A stretch of 64,000 nt of DNA, taken from positions 1-64,000 of the forward strand of contig RWJK01001839.1 in NCBI GenBank assembly GCA_004335835.1. Reading direction: 5' to 3'. A program made the position numbers and the translations under genes. The notes below the pieces were generated by a model. The model searched no databases. It was given only the letters and a program-made list of their open reading frames with translations, and was not told the origin of the DNA. Positions within the stretch are counted from its first letter, which is position 1. Every line of letters starts with the position of its first letter. This document shows positions 10,957-22,269 of the stretch, piece by piece. The DNA is from Scenedesmus sp. ARA3. Taxonomy: Eukaryota; Chlorophyta; Chlorophyceae; Sphaeropleales; Scenedesmaceae.

Positions 10957-13255
10957 GCGGCTTCAGCAGCAGCAGCAGCATGTTGGTGGTGGCTGTGCTT
11001 GGTATGACACCAGCAAGAGCCTGCTGCGGCATGACGGCACAGTAAGCTTGCAGCAGCGGCGGCGGCGGCAGCAGCAGCAGCGGCGGCAGCGGCAGCAGCA
11101 TGTTGATGGCAGCGCAGATGTCTCCCTGCTGATGCTGAAACACAGGCAAGCGCGGCTGCCGCCATCTTCGCTTGTAGCCGCCTTCCTGCAGCAATTGCAG
11201 CAATGTCACCCAACCTCACTGCATATCTTCCGCAGGCCATGGCCTTCTGGGCTGCCCCAGGGCTGCAGGCAACCGGCTGCTCTCTCACTCCCCCTGCTTC
11301 CCTCCTCCAACACACCCTCCCTTCTCTCATGAGGCCTCGCTGCTTATGTGCCGCACATAATGGCCTTCTGGGCTGCCCCAGGGCTGCAGGCCATCGGCAG
11401 CAACAGGGCCCGTGATCACTCTTGCCTAGCTCAACTTCTGCACACGCAATGTCACTGAAACTCACTGCTTATCTGCCGCAGGTTATGGCGTTCTGGGCCC
11501 CCCCAGGGCAAGCCATCGGCAGCAGAAGGGCCCGTGATCACTCTTGTCTAGCTCTCTGCACACGCAATGTCACCCAACCTCACTGCCCACTTGCCGCAGG
11601 TCATGGCCTTCTTGACTCCTCCAGGGCTGCAGGCCATTGGCAGCAAAAGGGCTCGTGATGTCTCTTGTCTAGCTCGATCTCTGCACACGCAATGTCACCT
11701 AAACTCACTGCTTATCTGCCGCAGATTATGGCCTTCTGGGTCCCCCCAGGGCTGCAGGCCATCGGCAGCACAAGGGCCCGTGAACACTCTTGTCTAGCTC
11801 AGTTTCTGCACACGCAATGGCACCCAGCCTTACTGCTTATCTGCTGCAGGTCATGTCCTTCTGGGCGCCCCCAGGGCTGCAGGCCATCGGCAGCGAGGCA
11901 GGCAATAAGGCCATGGCTGACCCTTCGGCACGCATGGTGCAGCGCAAGACCCTAGCACCCGGCTTCTCGCGGCAGGCGCTGCGGCAGGTGGGTTTGGCTG
12001 TTTTGGCTGTTTTGGCGCCAAGCAGGAGCAACAAAGCTTCTTGATGTGTGCATCAGCGCAGCCAATTGAGGACACTGGAGGGTAATGCAGCGGCGCTGGG
12101 CAGCAGCTGAGGCATGTCCCAGCGCCTGCCATCGCAACTGCATGTATAAGAAACATGGAACCAACTCATCACCATCATCATGCGCATACTCATCATGTAG
12201 GTGCAGCGGCAAGGTTGATGCCATCGCTGCGTCCACCTGGCACATCACGCAAGTTGACGATGGATTGACTTTATCACCTGCCAATGTGCTGCTTTGCATC
12301 GCAACATTTGCAGTGAGCTTGACGCTGAAGCGAATCACTATACTGTGCTGCTGCAGGTGTTGGGCAAGGTGGAGGCCACCACTGCCGCCCACCTGGACTG
12401 TTGCAATCATGCTTCTTTCCACTATTGGCCCTGACCCAGCTTTCACATTGAGCTGCTGCAGGTGTTGGGCAAGGTCGAGGCCATTGCTGCCAGTCACCTG
12501 GCGCAGTGGGCTGCTGCTGAGGACCCCATCGACCTGGCTGTGGAGGGGCGGCAGCTGGCCTTTGACTTCTCCACGCAGCTGCTGGTAGGTTTAGGGTTTA
12601 GAGTTTAGAGTTCAACTTTATGCATTTTCTGGGTTCAGGGTCTAGGTGCGTGATGTTGTGGACCTAGCTGTGGAGGGGCGGCAGCTGGCCTTTGACTTCT
12701 TCACGCAGCTGCTGGTGGGTTGCACAGCTATATCATCTGTTATCACATGAGCATCATTTGATTTGAATCATCAAGATTGCCATGCCGTCGCTTACATGCT
12801 GTCACACGTGCATATGCTGCTGGCATGCACCCAACCTGCTGTCACAAAGCCCTCAAGTGCCTGCGCAGCAGCCATTTGTTGACATCCCTTGCTTCTGCTT
12901 CTGCTGCTGCTGCCGCCGCCGCCGCCGCCAGGTCAACTTTGATGTGCCGGAGCAGCAGCGTGCGGCGGTCAAGGCCAAGCTTGACGCCATGTTCAAGGCC
13001 ATGATGGCACCGCCGCTCAACCTGCCCGGCACCACGTGAGCACGCTGCAGCTGCCCCCGCATAGCTAGCTGCAACCAGCTGTGCCGAAGTGCTGCTATGC
13101 TTGTCTGATGGAGCCTGCTCATTGCCTTGATTTTTCACCAGGCTATTGCTGTGCCAGTGCTGCTGCAACCGCCTTCATGTATCACAGCCAGGCACCGCCC
13201 AGGTCCCCTGTGCACAGATGATAACTCAATACAGCTAATATCTGTGCCTGTTACC

Positions 13256-13296
<41 letters not shown>

Positions 13297-14194
13297 AGCT
13301 TCCGCAAGGGCATTGAGGCCAAGGCGGCGCTGCTGGCAGACATCAAGGAGGTCATACGGCAGGCCGACGCCAGCAGCGGCGACGGCGCGAGCGCATTTGA
13401 GCTATCCCTCAAGTCGCACCGCGCCAACCAGGTGCGGCGAGGCTGCTGGCACTGCTCTGGTGTCGCTGCGAGGACTTGGCAGATGCTGCGTGTCATTACA
13501 GTGGTAACAGTGCGTCAACTCTCACCGCAGATGCTGCGTGCGTAGGGATGTCCGCTGTCATAACATTGGATGTGCTGCAGGGCGAGTCCTATCAAAGCGG
13601 GGCTTGTGACTTGTCCTTCAGCGTCAGTATCGTGCAGTTGCTGACACTTGTACACTCACGATTGTGAATGGGTTTGATTGTTCGCAGGGCGGTGCGGAAC
13701 TGAGCGAGGACACCATTGCAGAGAGTGGCATCAGCCTGCTGCTGGCCGGCACCGACACCAGCGGTGGTGGTGCCACGGCAGCGCTGGCCATGCTGGCACA
13801 AGCCCCTGAAGTGATGCAGAGGCTGCGACAGGAGCAGCAGCAGGTGAGGCTGCACAGGCTCTTTTATCATTGGCGTCCTCACCTTGCAGTCTGTTGGCTA
13901 TGCTGGCGCAAGTGCGTGGCTTTATGCAGAATTGGCGGCAGGAGCAGCAGCAGGTGTGGCTGGTATGCAGCGCTGCGCAGGCTCTCTGTTTGTCCCTTTT
14001 TTGCATTGCTGCCTTGCACTGTGTTGGCGATGGTTGCCCAGGCGCCCTGGGTCATGCACCGCTTGGGGCGGAGCAGCGCCCAGTGCGCACGTGCGACCTG
14101 TGCAGCAGCTGCTTTGTATCCTTCACTCTGTTGTGTGCAGCATCAGGCGCAACACCAAGGCTGCTGCACTCTGGCAAACTGACCCTCTTCATGC

Positions 14195-14232
<38 letters not shown>

Positions 14233-15798
14233 ACTGCTGCTGCTGCAGGTGATTGCGCAGCACGGCCCCGGTCTGAGCCTTGCTGCTGTCGACTCCATGA
14301 CGTATGCGGAGGCGGTGGTGAAGGAGGCGCTGCGCCTGGCGCCACCCGCTGGGGCAATGATGCGGCGGACACTGCTAGACCTGCAGGTGCGGCAGCACAT
14401 ATATCATGCTGCTGCACGAATAGATTAGTAATATTGTGTTTTTCAAAAGGTTATCATACGTAGTCCTGAGCACAACCGTTCGCAATGGAGGAGGCGGTTG
14501 TGCGCCTGGCGCCAGCTGCAGGGGCCATGATGCGGCGGACACTGCTCGACCTGCAGGTGCGGCAGCACACACTCTGCGACTGTGTGTCGCCGTCTGTTTG
14601 CTTCTTTCTTTGCTGATATTCTCGCCAACGCAACAGACTATATGTGGCTGCGCTGGCAGTGCCGGCGCTAGTGGTTGCTTGCTGGGTCCTGCTGTGCACC
14701 ACCCTATCCCCTCCTGCGGTGCGGGGGCGTGCATCAAACATCCCTGCCACACGATGTTCTCGCCACACATCATGCTCACACGCACTGCAACCTGCCCCTC
14801 CGTCGCACATGTAGATTGGTGGCAAGTTCATCCCTGCAGGCTCGCTGCTGTTCCTGTCCACCTTTGTGGGCTCACACCACATGCCTGCCTATTCCTGCCC
14901 CTTATTGTCTGCATGCAGATTGGCGGCAAGTTCATACCTGCAGGCTCGCTGCTGTACCTGTCCACCTCATGCTTGCTGTCGCTTATTGTTCCGTGCCTGC
15001 TGCCCCTTGCTACATATGCAGATTGGCGGCAACTTCATCCCTGCAGGCACGCTGCTGTATCTCTCCACCTCATGCTTGCTGTCACTTATTGTTCTTTGCC
15101 TGCTGCCCCGTGCTACACATGCAGATTGGCGGCAAGTTCATCCCTGCAGGCTCGCTGCTGTACCTGTCCACCTTTGTGGGCTCCAACTTTGCAGACAATC
15201 TACTAAACCCCTCAGGCCTGGATGGCCTCACGCAGCACCCTGCTGCTGCTGCTGCTGTCCATTCTCGCCGTAACATCCCTGCTGCTGAACCCTTCAAGCC
15301 GTCAACCACTACGCTTGCCTGTCCCTGTCCCTCCATTCCGCATGCATGCAGATCGGCGGCAAGTTCATCCCTGCAGGCTCGCTGCTGTACCTCTCTACCT
15401 TTGTGGGCTCCAACTTTGCCGACACGCAGCTCAGCCCCTCAGGCCTGGCAGGCCTCACGCAGCGCCCTGCTGACCTGGCAGCAGCAGCATCAGCCTGGAG
15501 CCACGTGGACCACAGCCTGCTGCAGCAGCAGTTCAAGCCTGAGCGCTGGCTGAAAAAAAGTGAGGGAGATGGCGCCAGTAATGTGTGGGGGTCGTCCGGC
15601 CTGCTGACGTTTGGCTCTGGGCCGCACGTGTGCCTGGGCATGAGCCTGTTCATGGTGGAAGCAAAGGTGCTGCTGGCGCTGCTGGCAAGGGAGTATGACA
15701 TTGCGGCGGTGGCGCCTGAGGAGCTGCGCTTTGAGCAGCTGGTGGCAGCGCAGCTGGTGGGCAATGCTGGCTCGGTGGTGCGGGTGGCCAAGCTGTGA
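10066..15798 (+). CDS. Cytochrome P450 (nine exons, probable plastid targeting)
   Basis: Haem-thiolate monooxygenase; substrate unknown. Exons: 10066-10508, 10810-10909, 11850-11987, 12462-12584, 12932-13035, 13299-13431, 13688-13843, 14249-14386, 15352-15798. All junctions are GT-AG, phases agree and the product is 593 residues. The first ~110 residues are Arg/Ser/Ala-rich before the P450 fold begins (HSWNPLQLLLGDFPELQQGE), consistent with a transit peptide. Visible P450 signatures: I-helix LLLAGTDTSGGG (exon 7), K-helix ExxR as KEALRL (exon 8), FKPERW, and the haem loop FGSGPHVCLG with the cysteine ligand (exon 9). The haem loop has His where most eukaryotic P450s have Arg, a variant common in bacterial P450s. 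I cannot assign a CYP family. Nearly every intron carries degenerate copies of the adjacent exon edge (see repeats). The chosen exons are the copies that keep frame and motif integrity. Confidence 0.85.
10979..11046 (+). repeat. Echo of P450 exon 2 end
   Basis: A degenerate copy of the last part of exon 2 (Val-Val-Ala-Val to His-Asp-Gly-Thr codons plus the GT donor) lies in intron 2, separated from the exon by (CAG)n runs. One base of the coding pattern is missing near its start, so the copy is not in frame throughout. Confidence 0.75.
11205..11849 (+). repeat. Tandem array of P450 exon-3 acceptor copies
   Basis: Six units including the used exon share the polypyrimidine/acceptor region and the first ~50 nt of exon 3. 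The marker ttctgg (or variant) falls at 11245, 11366, 11491, 11609, 11734 and 11859, giving periods of 121, 125, 118, 125 and 125 bp. The copies carry both synonymous and amino-acid-changing differences. Only the last continues into the full exon (Glu-Ala-Gly-Asn-Lys...). Confidence 0.9.
12200..12461 (+). repeat. Echoes of P450 exon-4 acceptor edge
   Basis: The exon-4 start (caggtgttgggcaaggt) at 12459 is preceded by a close copy about 104 bp upstream near 12355 and by a weaker one near 12200. Both carry their own AG acceptor. Confidence 0.7.
12589..12612 (+). repeat. Short telomere-like repeat in P450 intron 4
   Basis: Just inside the intron-4 donor the sequence reads TTTAGGG, TTTAGAG, TTTAGAG. 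This is about three degenerate units of the plant/green-algal TTTAGGG telomere motif, sitting between two copies of the exon-4 end. Confidence 0.5.
12671..12718 (+). repeat. Echo of P450 exon-4 donor edge
   Basis: Nearly exact copy of the last ~45 nt of exon 4 plus its GT donor, about 130 bp downstream in intron 4. One codon differs (Ser to Phe, tcc/ttc). The DNA between the original and the copy includes a telomere-like TTTAGGG stretch. Confidence 0.8.
13895..14095 (+). repeat. Echoes of P450 I-helix exon end
   Basis: Two degraded copies of the exon-7 3' edge (Met-Leu-Ala-Gln...Gln-Glu-Gln-Gln-Gln and donor) lie in intron 7. The marker gagcagcagcaggtg falls at 13832 (used exon) and 13943 (111 bp later), with a poorer copy about 125 bp further on. 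Confidence 0.7.
14490..14575 (+). repeat. Echo of P450 exon-8 end
   Basis: Copy of the exon-8 3' end (Leu-Ala-Pro...Ala-Met-Met-Arg-Arg-Thr-Leu-Leu-Asp-Leu-Gln plus donor) displaced by 170 bp into intron 8. It is highly similar, with mostly silent differences. Confidence 0.8.
14812..15235 (+). repeat. Tandem echoes of P450 exon-9 start
   Basis: Four copies of the exon-9 beginning (Ile-Gly-Gly-Lys-Phe-Ile-Pro-Ala-Gly-Ser-Leu-Leu) start near 14814, 14918, 15021 and 15124, i.e. every ~103 bp, before the used exon at 15352. Each has an AG immediately upstream. The 15124 copy extends to ~35 codons. In its first ~24 codons it differs from the used exon only at silent sites. Confidence 0.85.
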
Positions 15799-15835
15799 CC
15801 GGCTGACATTTGGCGACGCTTTGACCAGCTCATGG

Positions 15836-16170
15836 CGGCGATGCAGCCGCAGATTTGCGTTATGACCAGGTGGGTTTGGCTCTGGGCCGCATGTGTGTCT
15901 GTTCATAAAGGAGGCAAAGGTGCTGCTGGCGCTGCTGGCACGCGAGTATGACATTGTGGCAGTGACGCCTGAAGAGCTGCGCTTTGAGCAGCTGGTGGCT
16001 GCGCAGTTGACGGCAATTGCTGGGTCAGTGGTGAGGGTGACCAAGCTGTGACCGGCTCATGGCCGTTGTATAGCGGATGGTTGCGCAGGAGCTGCGCTTT
16101 GAGCAGCTCGTGGCGGCGCAGCTGGTGGCAATGCTGGCTCGGTGGTGAGGGTGACTAAGCTGTGAGCAGC
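15836..16170 (+). pseudogene. Two partial copies of the P450 3' end
   Basis: Downstream of the stop, the last part of exon 9 recurs twice. The marker gagctgcgctttgag is at 15721, 15974 and 16089. The first copy keeps a damaged haem-loop region (ttgggctctgggccgcatgt-like stretch near 15880) with a deletion after the cysteine. Both copies end in a stop-codon equivalent. They lack upstream exons and splice sites, so they are broken duplicates, not a second gene. Confidence 0.8.
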
Positions 16171-18528
16171 GGGTGGCGTGTTGACAAGCGAATGGGTTGT
16201 GCAGCTGATGGCGCGTCCTGCATCTTGTGTGCTGCTGGCAGCTGGGGTCACATGACTGTATTGGAGCTGTGCCTGGATGTGGTGGGGTTGTGGGCTTGAG
16301 CGCGCTTTTGGCGGACTGGTTTGTTTGGGTATGCAGGGCTGGTTGAGTGTCTGGTTTTGAAAGCTATGGCAGCTGGCAGTGCCTGCCCGCTGTGCCGCGG
16401 TGGGGTGGCTGTGTTGCTACATAGAGCGTTGTTTACTTATGCGGGTGCTGTTGCTTGACATGAGGCATGCTTGTTTTTTGGTTTGTCAATGGGGGATGAT
16501 CTGTTGCAGCGTGCTGTGAGTAGCATGATCTGATGTGCCAGGTTGACAGGGTCGTGGTGAAACATGCAGTGCTGGCACTGACAACAGCATGAGGTGCAGC
16601 TTGCGCACTGCTGGCTTGCAGAGACGCACTGCGTCAAAGGGGCTTTATCCGTCATGCGATGTGTTGGTGACGGCGATCTGATCATGGCAAAAGGCATGGC
16701 TTATGTCGCAGCTGTGTTGACGTGAGGATTGGAAAGGAGGTGCTCGATTGTCTATCATGACATTGTTCATGCCACATTGTTCAACCACTGTCATGCATAT
16801 GTACGCTTACAGCCAGCCACGGAGTGCGCCGCTCGAGGCTGCTGGTTATGTAGGTGGCTTATCTGCCGTCTGTGCAATCACCTTTGTTGCTCAAAGTACT
16901 GCGTCTCACGTATTGGTCGTCAGCCAAGTCGGAGTATACCTTCACCAGGATTTGCAAAGTGGCGCCGGTGGCAGTGGGACTGGCCGGTGACAGTTACACT
17001 TGGGCAACCTCGCCCGTTTGGGGAGCCAGTGACAGGCTCATTGGGCAGTCTATTACTGTTATGCGTAGAAATCGATTGCAGGCTGGAAGTTTACGCAGTT
17101 CCCACTTGTGGTGCCTGTTGTTCTCCTGTTATATTGCACCACAGGTACGCAGAGTATGAAGCATAGTATGCTACTGTCAACCGGGTTGAAGTTGCAAAGG
17201 CCGCTGCTCTGTGTTATTATCTGGCGTATTGCACACACAGATGTGTTGCTTTGTACGAGTGGTGCAAGTATCGGCTCGGCGGTTGGTGGTTGATGCTTCT
17301 CCTTCCATCAACCGTTTGATATCAGTATGGGACATGTCAAGTCTGCCATGCTGACCAACACTATGGATTATTTCACACTACATCACACAGCTGCTTGGTG
17401 TGGCTGCTGCTGTTTGATCTGTGTGGAAGTGCGTTTGTCCTTCGGTAGTCTGTTATCACCAGCACTGCAGCCTTGCTGCCGCACCGGCACTGGCTGGCTG
17501 TGCTGCTGCTGCAGGCATGCATGCAAGGCACCAACAGTCTTCAGCACTGCAAATTGCTTGCGTATCAAACAGGAGCCGTTTTATCTTATATTACCGCTGT
17601 CTCTGCGGCGTTCCCATGCCGGTACTGCGACGCTCTGTGCTTTGCGTTGAGCTGTTGGGAGGGTTTAATAGAGTTCTGCACAAGCTTGTGCTTAAGCAGC
17701 CCTGGGCCAGTTCTATCTGTGTTTAGTGCTGGCGGGCAGATTATCCAGCATCTGTACACATCCCTTCAAGGCATGGCAAAGTTTGCTGCAATGCTTCATG
17801 CACTGCATTGGCAATGCCCATGCCGTTGTAGTACAACCTGTGTGTGTTGTTACAGGCCGTGCCCTATGTGTGGCAGTGCAATTGGTTGCAGGCGCCGCAA
17901 TGCGCTCGCCAAGCCTTGTGGACTAAAGCAGCTGCTGCTCGTCTCCAGGACGTCTTCTCGGTGTAAGCAACACATTCTGAGAGTCTTATACATACCATGC
18001 AGACGACTAGCAATCTTTGTAGCAGGCACCCGACACACACGCAAGGCTACCGCGAGCATGACTGCGCAGGCAACATTATCTGCCACCTAGAACTCTCACA
18101 CAGCACACGTACGATCCCAGACGGAGCAAGGTGGTTACATCACGAGTCCGCTAAGCGCGCCACAGCAGTCCACCACAGAACAGTATGTGTGAAAAACTAC
18201 GCACTGGTGCAAGCATACACACACCAAGCGCAGCAGCAGTCCCTAGCTACACGTGAGCACACAGTGACGCACCCAGCCGGCTATGTGTAATGCTCCACGC
18301 TTGCTCATGGGCATGCATTAGTGTATTGAATGGCCTGCGCCAAATCACAGTGTGAACACCAGCAGCGGCAGATTCTGCCGCGCAGGCCCCAAGCAGAACG
18401 CTACCTACAGGCCAACCCCTGCTGTCAAGCCCTGCCTGCCTCGCAGCAAACACGCTGCTTTGTGACACGTCACGTAACACGTCAAAAAAGAACATGTCAC
18501 ATATTTGACATAACTTATTATAACATGC
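16171..18528. other. Intergenic, no gene seen
   Basis: Between the P450 and the convergent OEP24-like gene. Open frames at 16.7-18.1 kb do not splice together or show a recognisable domain. It presumably contains both 3' UTRs. Confidence 0.4.
18135..18139 (-). terminator. Candidate TGTAA poly(A) signal (OEP24-like gene)
   Basis: TTACA on the + strand, i.e. TGTAA on the minus strand, ~390 nt after the stop of the OEP24-like gene. Confidence 0.3.
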
Positions 18529-20465
18529 TTAGAACTCCAGGTCGTGCTCGAAGGACGCGGCCACGCGGGGCACGGGCTGGTTGGGTGACTTAAATGCCAC
18601 AAACTTGAGTGCCTTGTAACCGTACTCGAGCGAGAGGTCGTCGGTCTTGAGGTTCCAGCCGAACTTGTACTTGCCTCCGTGCATGGGCCGGCTGATGGCG
18701 AGGCTGGGCGCCTTCTTGACCAGGTTGTAGCTGGGCTCGTAGGTCCACTTGTCGTCGGTGAGCGCGATCTTCACGTTGGTGACCTGGCGCAGCGGACACA
18801 GAGGGAGACAAGGGGGTGTTGATTGAGTGAAGATATGATTCAGTGAATCAGTGAGTGCACTTGCCATCAGTTGGCGCGATCTTCACCCTGGTGACCTGGC
18901 GCAGCAGAGAGAAAACACAGAGAGAAACGACAGCACAGTCATTCGGTGGGTGAGTGCGCTTGTCGTCCGTGAGCGTGCTTGTCACGCCGATGACCTGGAG
19001 CAGCAATGACATGACTTTAACCAGCAACTGCGGTCTGCAGAGCAACTGGGCCGCTGCAGGGACCATCAACGACACAGACAACACACAGACAACAAAGAGA
19101 CAAAAGGGTCCCTAAAACATGACGACGCCAAACCCACCTGCTTCTCAGTGAAGGCCACTGTGGCCTTCTTGTTGGCTGCCAGTGCGCTGATGACCTCGCC
19201 GGCCACGTTCTTGGTCTTGGTCAGGTAGTTGAGCTGCAGGGCAGACAGACAGCATAGCGGCAGGGGCGCAGCACAGTGGGTGACAAGGTGGGTGCATACA
19301 TTGTTTTGCTGGCAGAGAAATGTTGGAGCTGCGGCAGCCAACCAGGCAACAGCCACACGGCTTGCAACTGCCAGCAACGCAGTGTGAATAGTTGCAGGAA
19401 GCACGCTTTGCTGGAACACCACGCAGGTCCGCCCAGCGCGCCGCACCTTGATGGTGGTCTTCTTGCCGTTGAGCTTGCGGTCGTGCGTGAAGCCCAGCTT
19501 GCTGGCCTTGCTGGCAAGGTTGTGGCTGACGCTCAGCTTGAGGTCGTTGCGCGCCTGCAGGAAGCAAGGACGGAAAAGTGAAGGGTTTTTGGTAAAGGGT
19601 TTGTTGAAATGTGCACAAGCAATTACGATGCGAGGAGACAGCCAAGCCTGATCTAAGGCCGCTGGTGTTGAAAGCCTCACACGTGTACGGCCTGGTGATG
19701 AGTCAACTGCTGTGCATGTACTGCAGAGTGCACAGGTGCTCTACTGCTCATAGGTCTAACTTGCTGCTGATATGCTGGTGTGCATCACAGCCTGCAGCAG
19801 TGCAGCTGCTGCGTTGCCATGTAACAGATGCAAGCTGCACCTTGCGCCGCATGGTTGCCGAACAGGGCACAGCAACCAGCGCCCTTTGTGGTCCCCGCAA
19901 AACAGCACTGCGGCTGCTGACTGTAAACATAGCTGGGCTGCAGAAACTGCCAGAACGCGGGGGCTGTGCAGCTATGATCCCCGCAAAATGCTAATCTTTC
20001 GATGACGCCCTTTGCTGTGCCCTGCTGTGATTGCTGCCTGGTGCCAGAATTGTACCTGCAGGTCAGCTGACAGCACCAGCCCTGGGATGGACTTGATCTT
20101 CCGCACAGTGTTGTCCTGCAACCGCAGCAAGCACGTTCAACGCTGAGTAATAGAAGCAAAGATGAATTTGCATATGCATAGGGTGATACAGGCCCCCGTG
20201 GCGTCGATCACACAGCCACGCAGCCACACGCAGTCCAGATCAGCATGTATATTGCCGTAGCGAGCTCAAGCAATCGCGGTCGAACAATTCATATCAAATT
20301 ATAAAGGTTGCTTACGGTGAAGCCCACGCCCATGGTCAGCTTCTTGCCCAGCTTGTGCTTCAGGCTGAAGTCGCCTGCTGCACTGGGAGAGCGGGCAAAC
20401 TTCCACCCATCGTCTGCCTTCTCCAGCACAGTAATTGAAGCCTTGGGTGTAGCCTTGTTGCCCAT
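18529..20465 (-). CDS. OEP24: OEP24-like plastid outer-envelope beta-barrel
   Basis: Five exons on the minus strand: 20465-20316, 20115-20056, 19554-19447, 19233-19138, 18783-18529. All junctions are phase 0 GT-AG, giving 222 residues, close to the ~213 of plant OEP24. The sequence alternates polar and hydrophobic residues in short beta-strand-like blocks and has no signal or helix. The strongest family match is the C-terminal half: WTYEPSYNLVKKAPSLAISR aligns with the plant OEP24 FEPCYDLAKN...FAISRR block, followed by a strand-rich tail ending in Phe. OEP24 forms a solute channel in the chloroplast outer envelope; that role is inferred from family membership. A VDAC/porin-3 assignment was considered but the motifs fit less well. 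Intron 4 carries two degraded copies of the exon-5 start. Confidence 0.6.
18865..19008 (-). repeat. Echoes of OEP24-like exon-5 acceptor edge
   Basis: The exon-5 start (acceptor plus Val-Thr-Asn-Val-Lys...Asp-Asp-Lys) is repeated twice in intron 4. The marker gacctgg on the + strand falls at 18781, 18892 and 18992 (periods 111 and 100 bp). The copies are moderately degraded. Confidence 0.75.
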
Positions 20466-22269
20466 CCTTGCAGCTGGTTTCTGCTGTGCTGCTGCTGCTG
20501 CTGTGTTGTAGACTTGCGCCGCTGGCTCGTGCAGCAGGCGATTACAGCAAAAAGGATATGCGGAATAGAAGCTTAAACGACATCACAATCCAATTGGCGC
20601 ATGGCCCTGTCCCCTGGGGCTGTGTCACATGGTGGTAGGTTAGGGTACAGTCAATGACTGTTACAGCAGCAGGACATTCAAGCAGCAGGAGTGTGCTGCT
20701 CTGCAAGTCCAGGGAAGGCACCTGTGTCGAGGCAGGCCTAATAATCCTGCTCACCAACGTCCAACACGCTCCTCAACAGGGACAGGTTGCCAGCCATATC
20801 CAGCAGATCCAAGCTCGCAAGGAATGCCATGTTGCAATGCCACCTTGACAACGCACTGGCAGTGCTGACCCTGCACTGATGATCACGGCGCACAAGCCAG
20901 CCTATGCTCTCAACTGATTGACAAAGTCACACTCCAACTACACACAAGATATGCCTCAACAACAACAGAAAGTAATGCTCAATGACTCCAGCCACGAGTG
21001 TGTACAGCGGCCGAACAGGTGGTGGTTGAACAGCCGTTCACTTTCACCTCAGCTGCTGCCAGTTGAATGGCGGCTGTGCAATGCACTCGAGCATTGACAG
21101 CATGTTTTTACCGCACCAATGTGCGCGCTACACAGCACAATGGTGCAACACCCGACAATCGTACAAATCAGCAGCAGCTGTTGCAGGGAGCCCCCCGTGC
21201 TATGCGGATGCTGCGCAGCACGCTGCGCTGTGCTGATGCTGATGCAGATTGCTGCTGTTCTGCTGCCGGTGCTCCCAGCACTCGGCCTCTGCCCGGCAGC
21301 TGTGCATGGGCATTACTGTGATCGCACCAGCGCTCCAAGCTGGGGACTGCCGTTGCTGTTGCACAGCGCCCCAACTGCTGTGGCTGCGCCATCAAGCTCT
21401 GAGCTTCAAGCTGAGGCAGCAGCTGCTACAAGCATCTGCACTTAACAGCTGGCGCTACGGCACCTACCGTACGCCACAGCAGCCAACCATGCAAGGCACA
21501 AAAAGCCAGCAGCTGGGTCCTCGGAACAGCACAGCTGTCCAGCGGAATTGGTGGTGCTGCAATGCTTGCCAACAAACACAACTTTCCTGCAAGCTGCCCT
21601 GCAGGATCTCCTGCAAGCTGCCCTGCAGAATCTCCTGCAGGCAGCTGCTGCCATTGCTTGCAGCAACTGGGGCGGTTGTCGAAGCAAGCTGTCTCTGTAC
21701 TGTCCAGGACTACTGCTGATTCAGGCCGCCTGTGATGTTTTCTGTGGCCTTCTTTGCTGCTGCTCGCTTGCGGCGCTCATAGTCCAGCACAATGGGTGCG
21801 TACGCGCGCTTCCCTGCACAGTTCAAGCAGCCAACACGCGCCAGGGTACATGCCAGATGTGAGTGCTTCGCTTTGAAGCACGCACCACGCAGAGCAAAGG
21901 ATGGCGCGCCATAAGCGCAGCATCAAGTGCAACACAGCTGAAAGTGATCAGAATGCTTACATGCAACATGCAAACTCTCTGTCAACAGCTGAGAGGTGGT
22001 CAGCAGTACCACATTTCAACGTGGCGACATGGCGGTGCTGTCGGTTTCGTGCTGCTTGGCTAGCAGACGAAACATCGCCCTTGTTCTGCTTTCATCCCAC
22101 CACACGCTGCCTTGACCATCTAGCTGATGAGTGGCAGCCATGCAGCAATCATCAGTGCTGCATGGCTGCAGCTCATCCGACACCACCCAGAACAACAATG
22201 CACAGCGTACACACACACTTGTCGCATCTGCTTGCAACACAACTAAGTGCACCTCCTTGCAACATGTGT
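20466..22269. other. Intergenic, no gene seen
   Basis: Lies between two minus-strand genes. It contains a small tandem duplication near 21585-21645 (two copies of a ~27-bp unit built on ctgcaagctgccctgca). Otherwise there is nothing I can support. Confidence 0.4.

Noticed and set aside
11205..16170. Multiple P450-like fragments as a cluster of tandem P450 genes
   Set aside because: Only one complete ordered set of motifs exists. The other fragments are short exon-edge copies without the rest of a gene.
16854..17159. Plus-strand 101-codon frame with fairly balanced composition
   Set aside because: No recognisable domain, no supporting splice sites or neighbouring exons; cannot be told apart from chance.
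18529..20465. VDAC / mitochondrial porin assignment
   Set aside because: The beta-barrel look is similar, but the YEPSYNL and AISR blocks and the ~222-residue length fit OEP24 better than the ~275-residue VDAC family.
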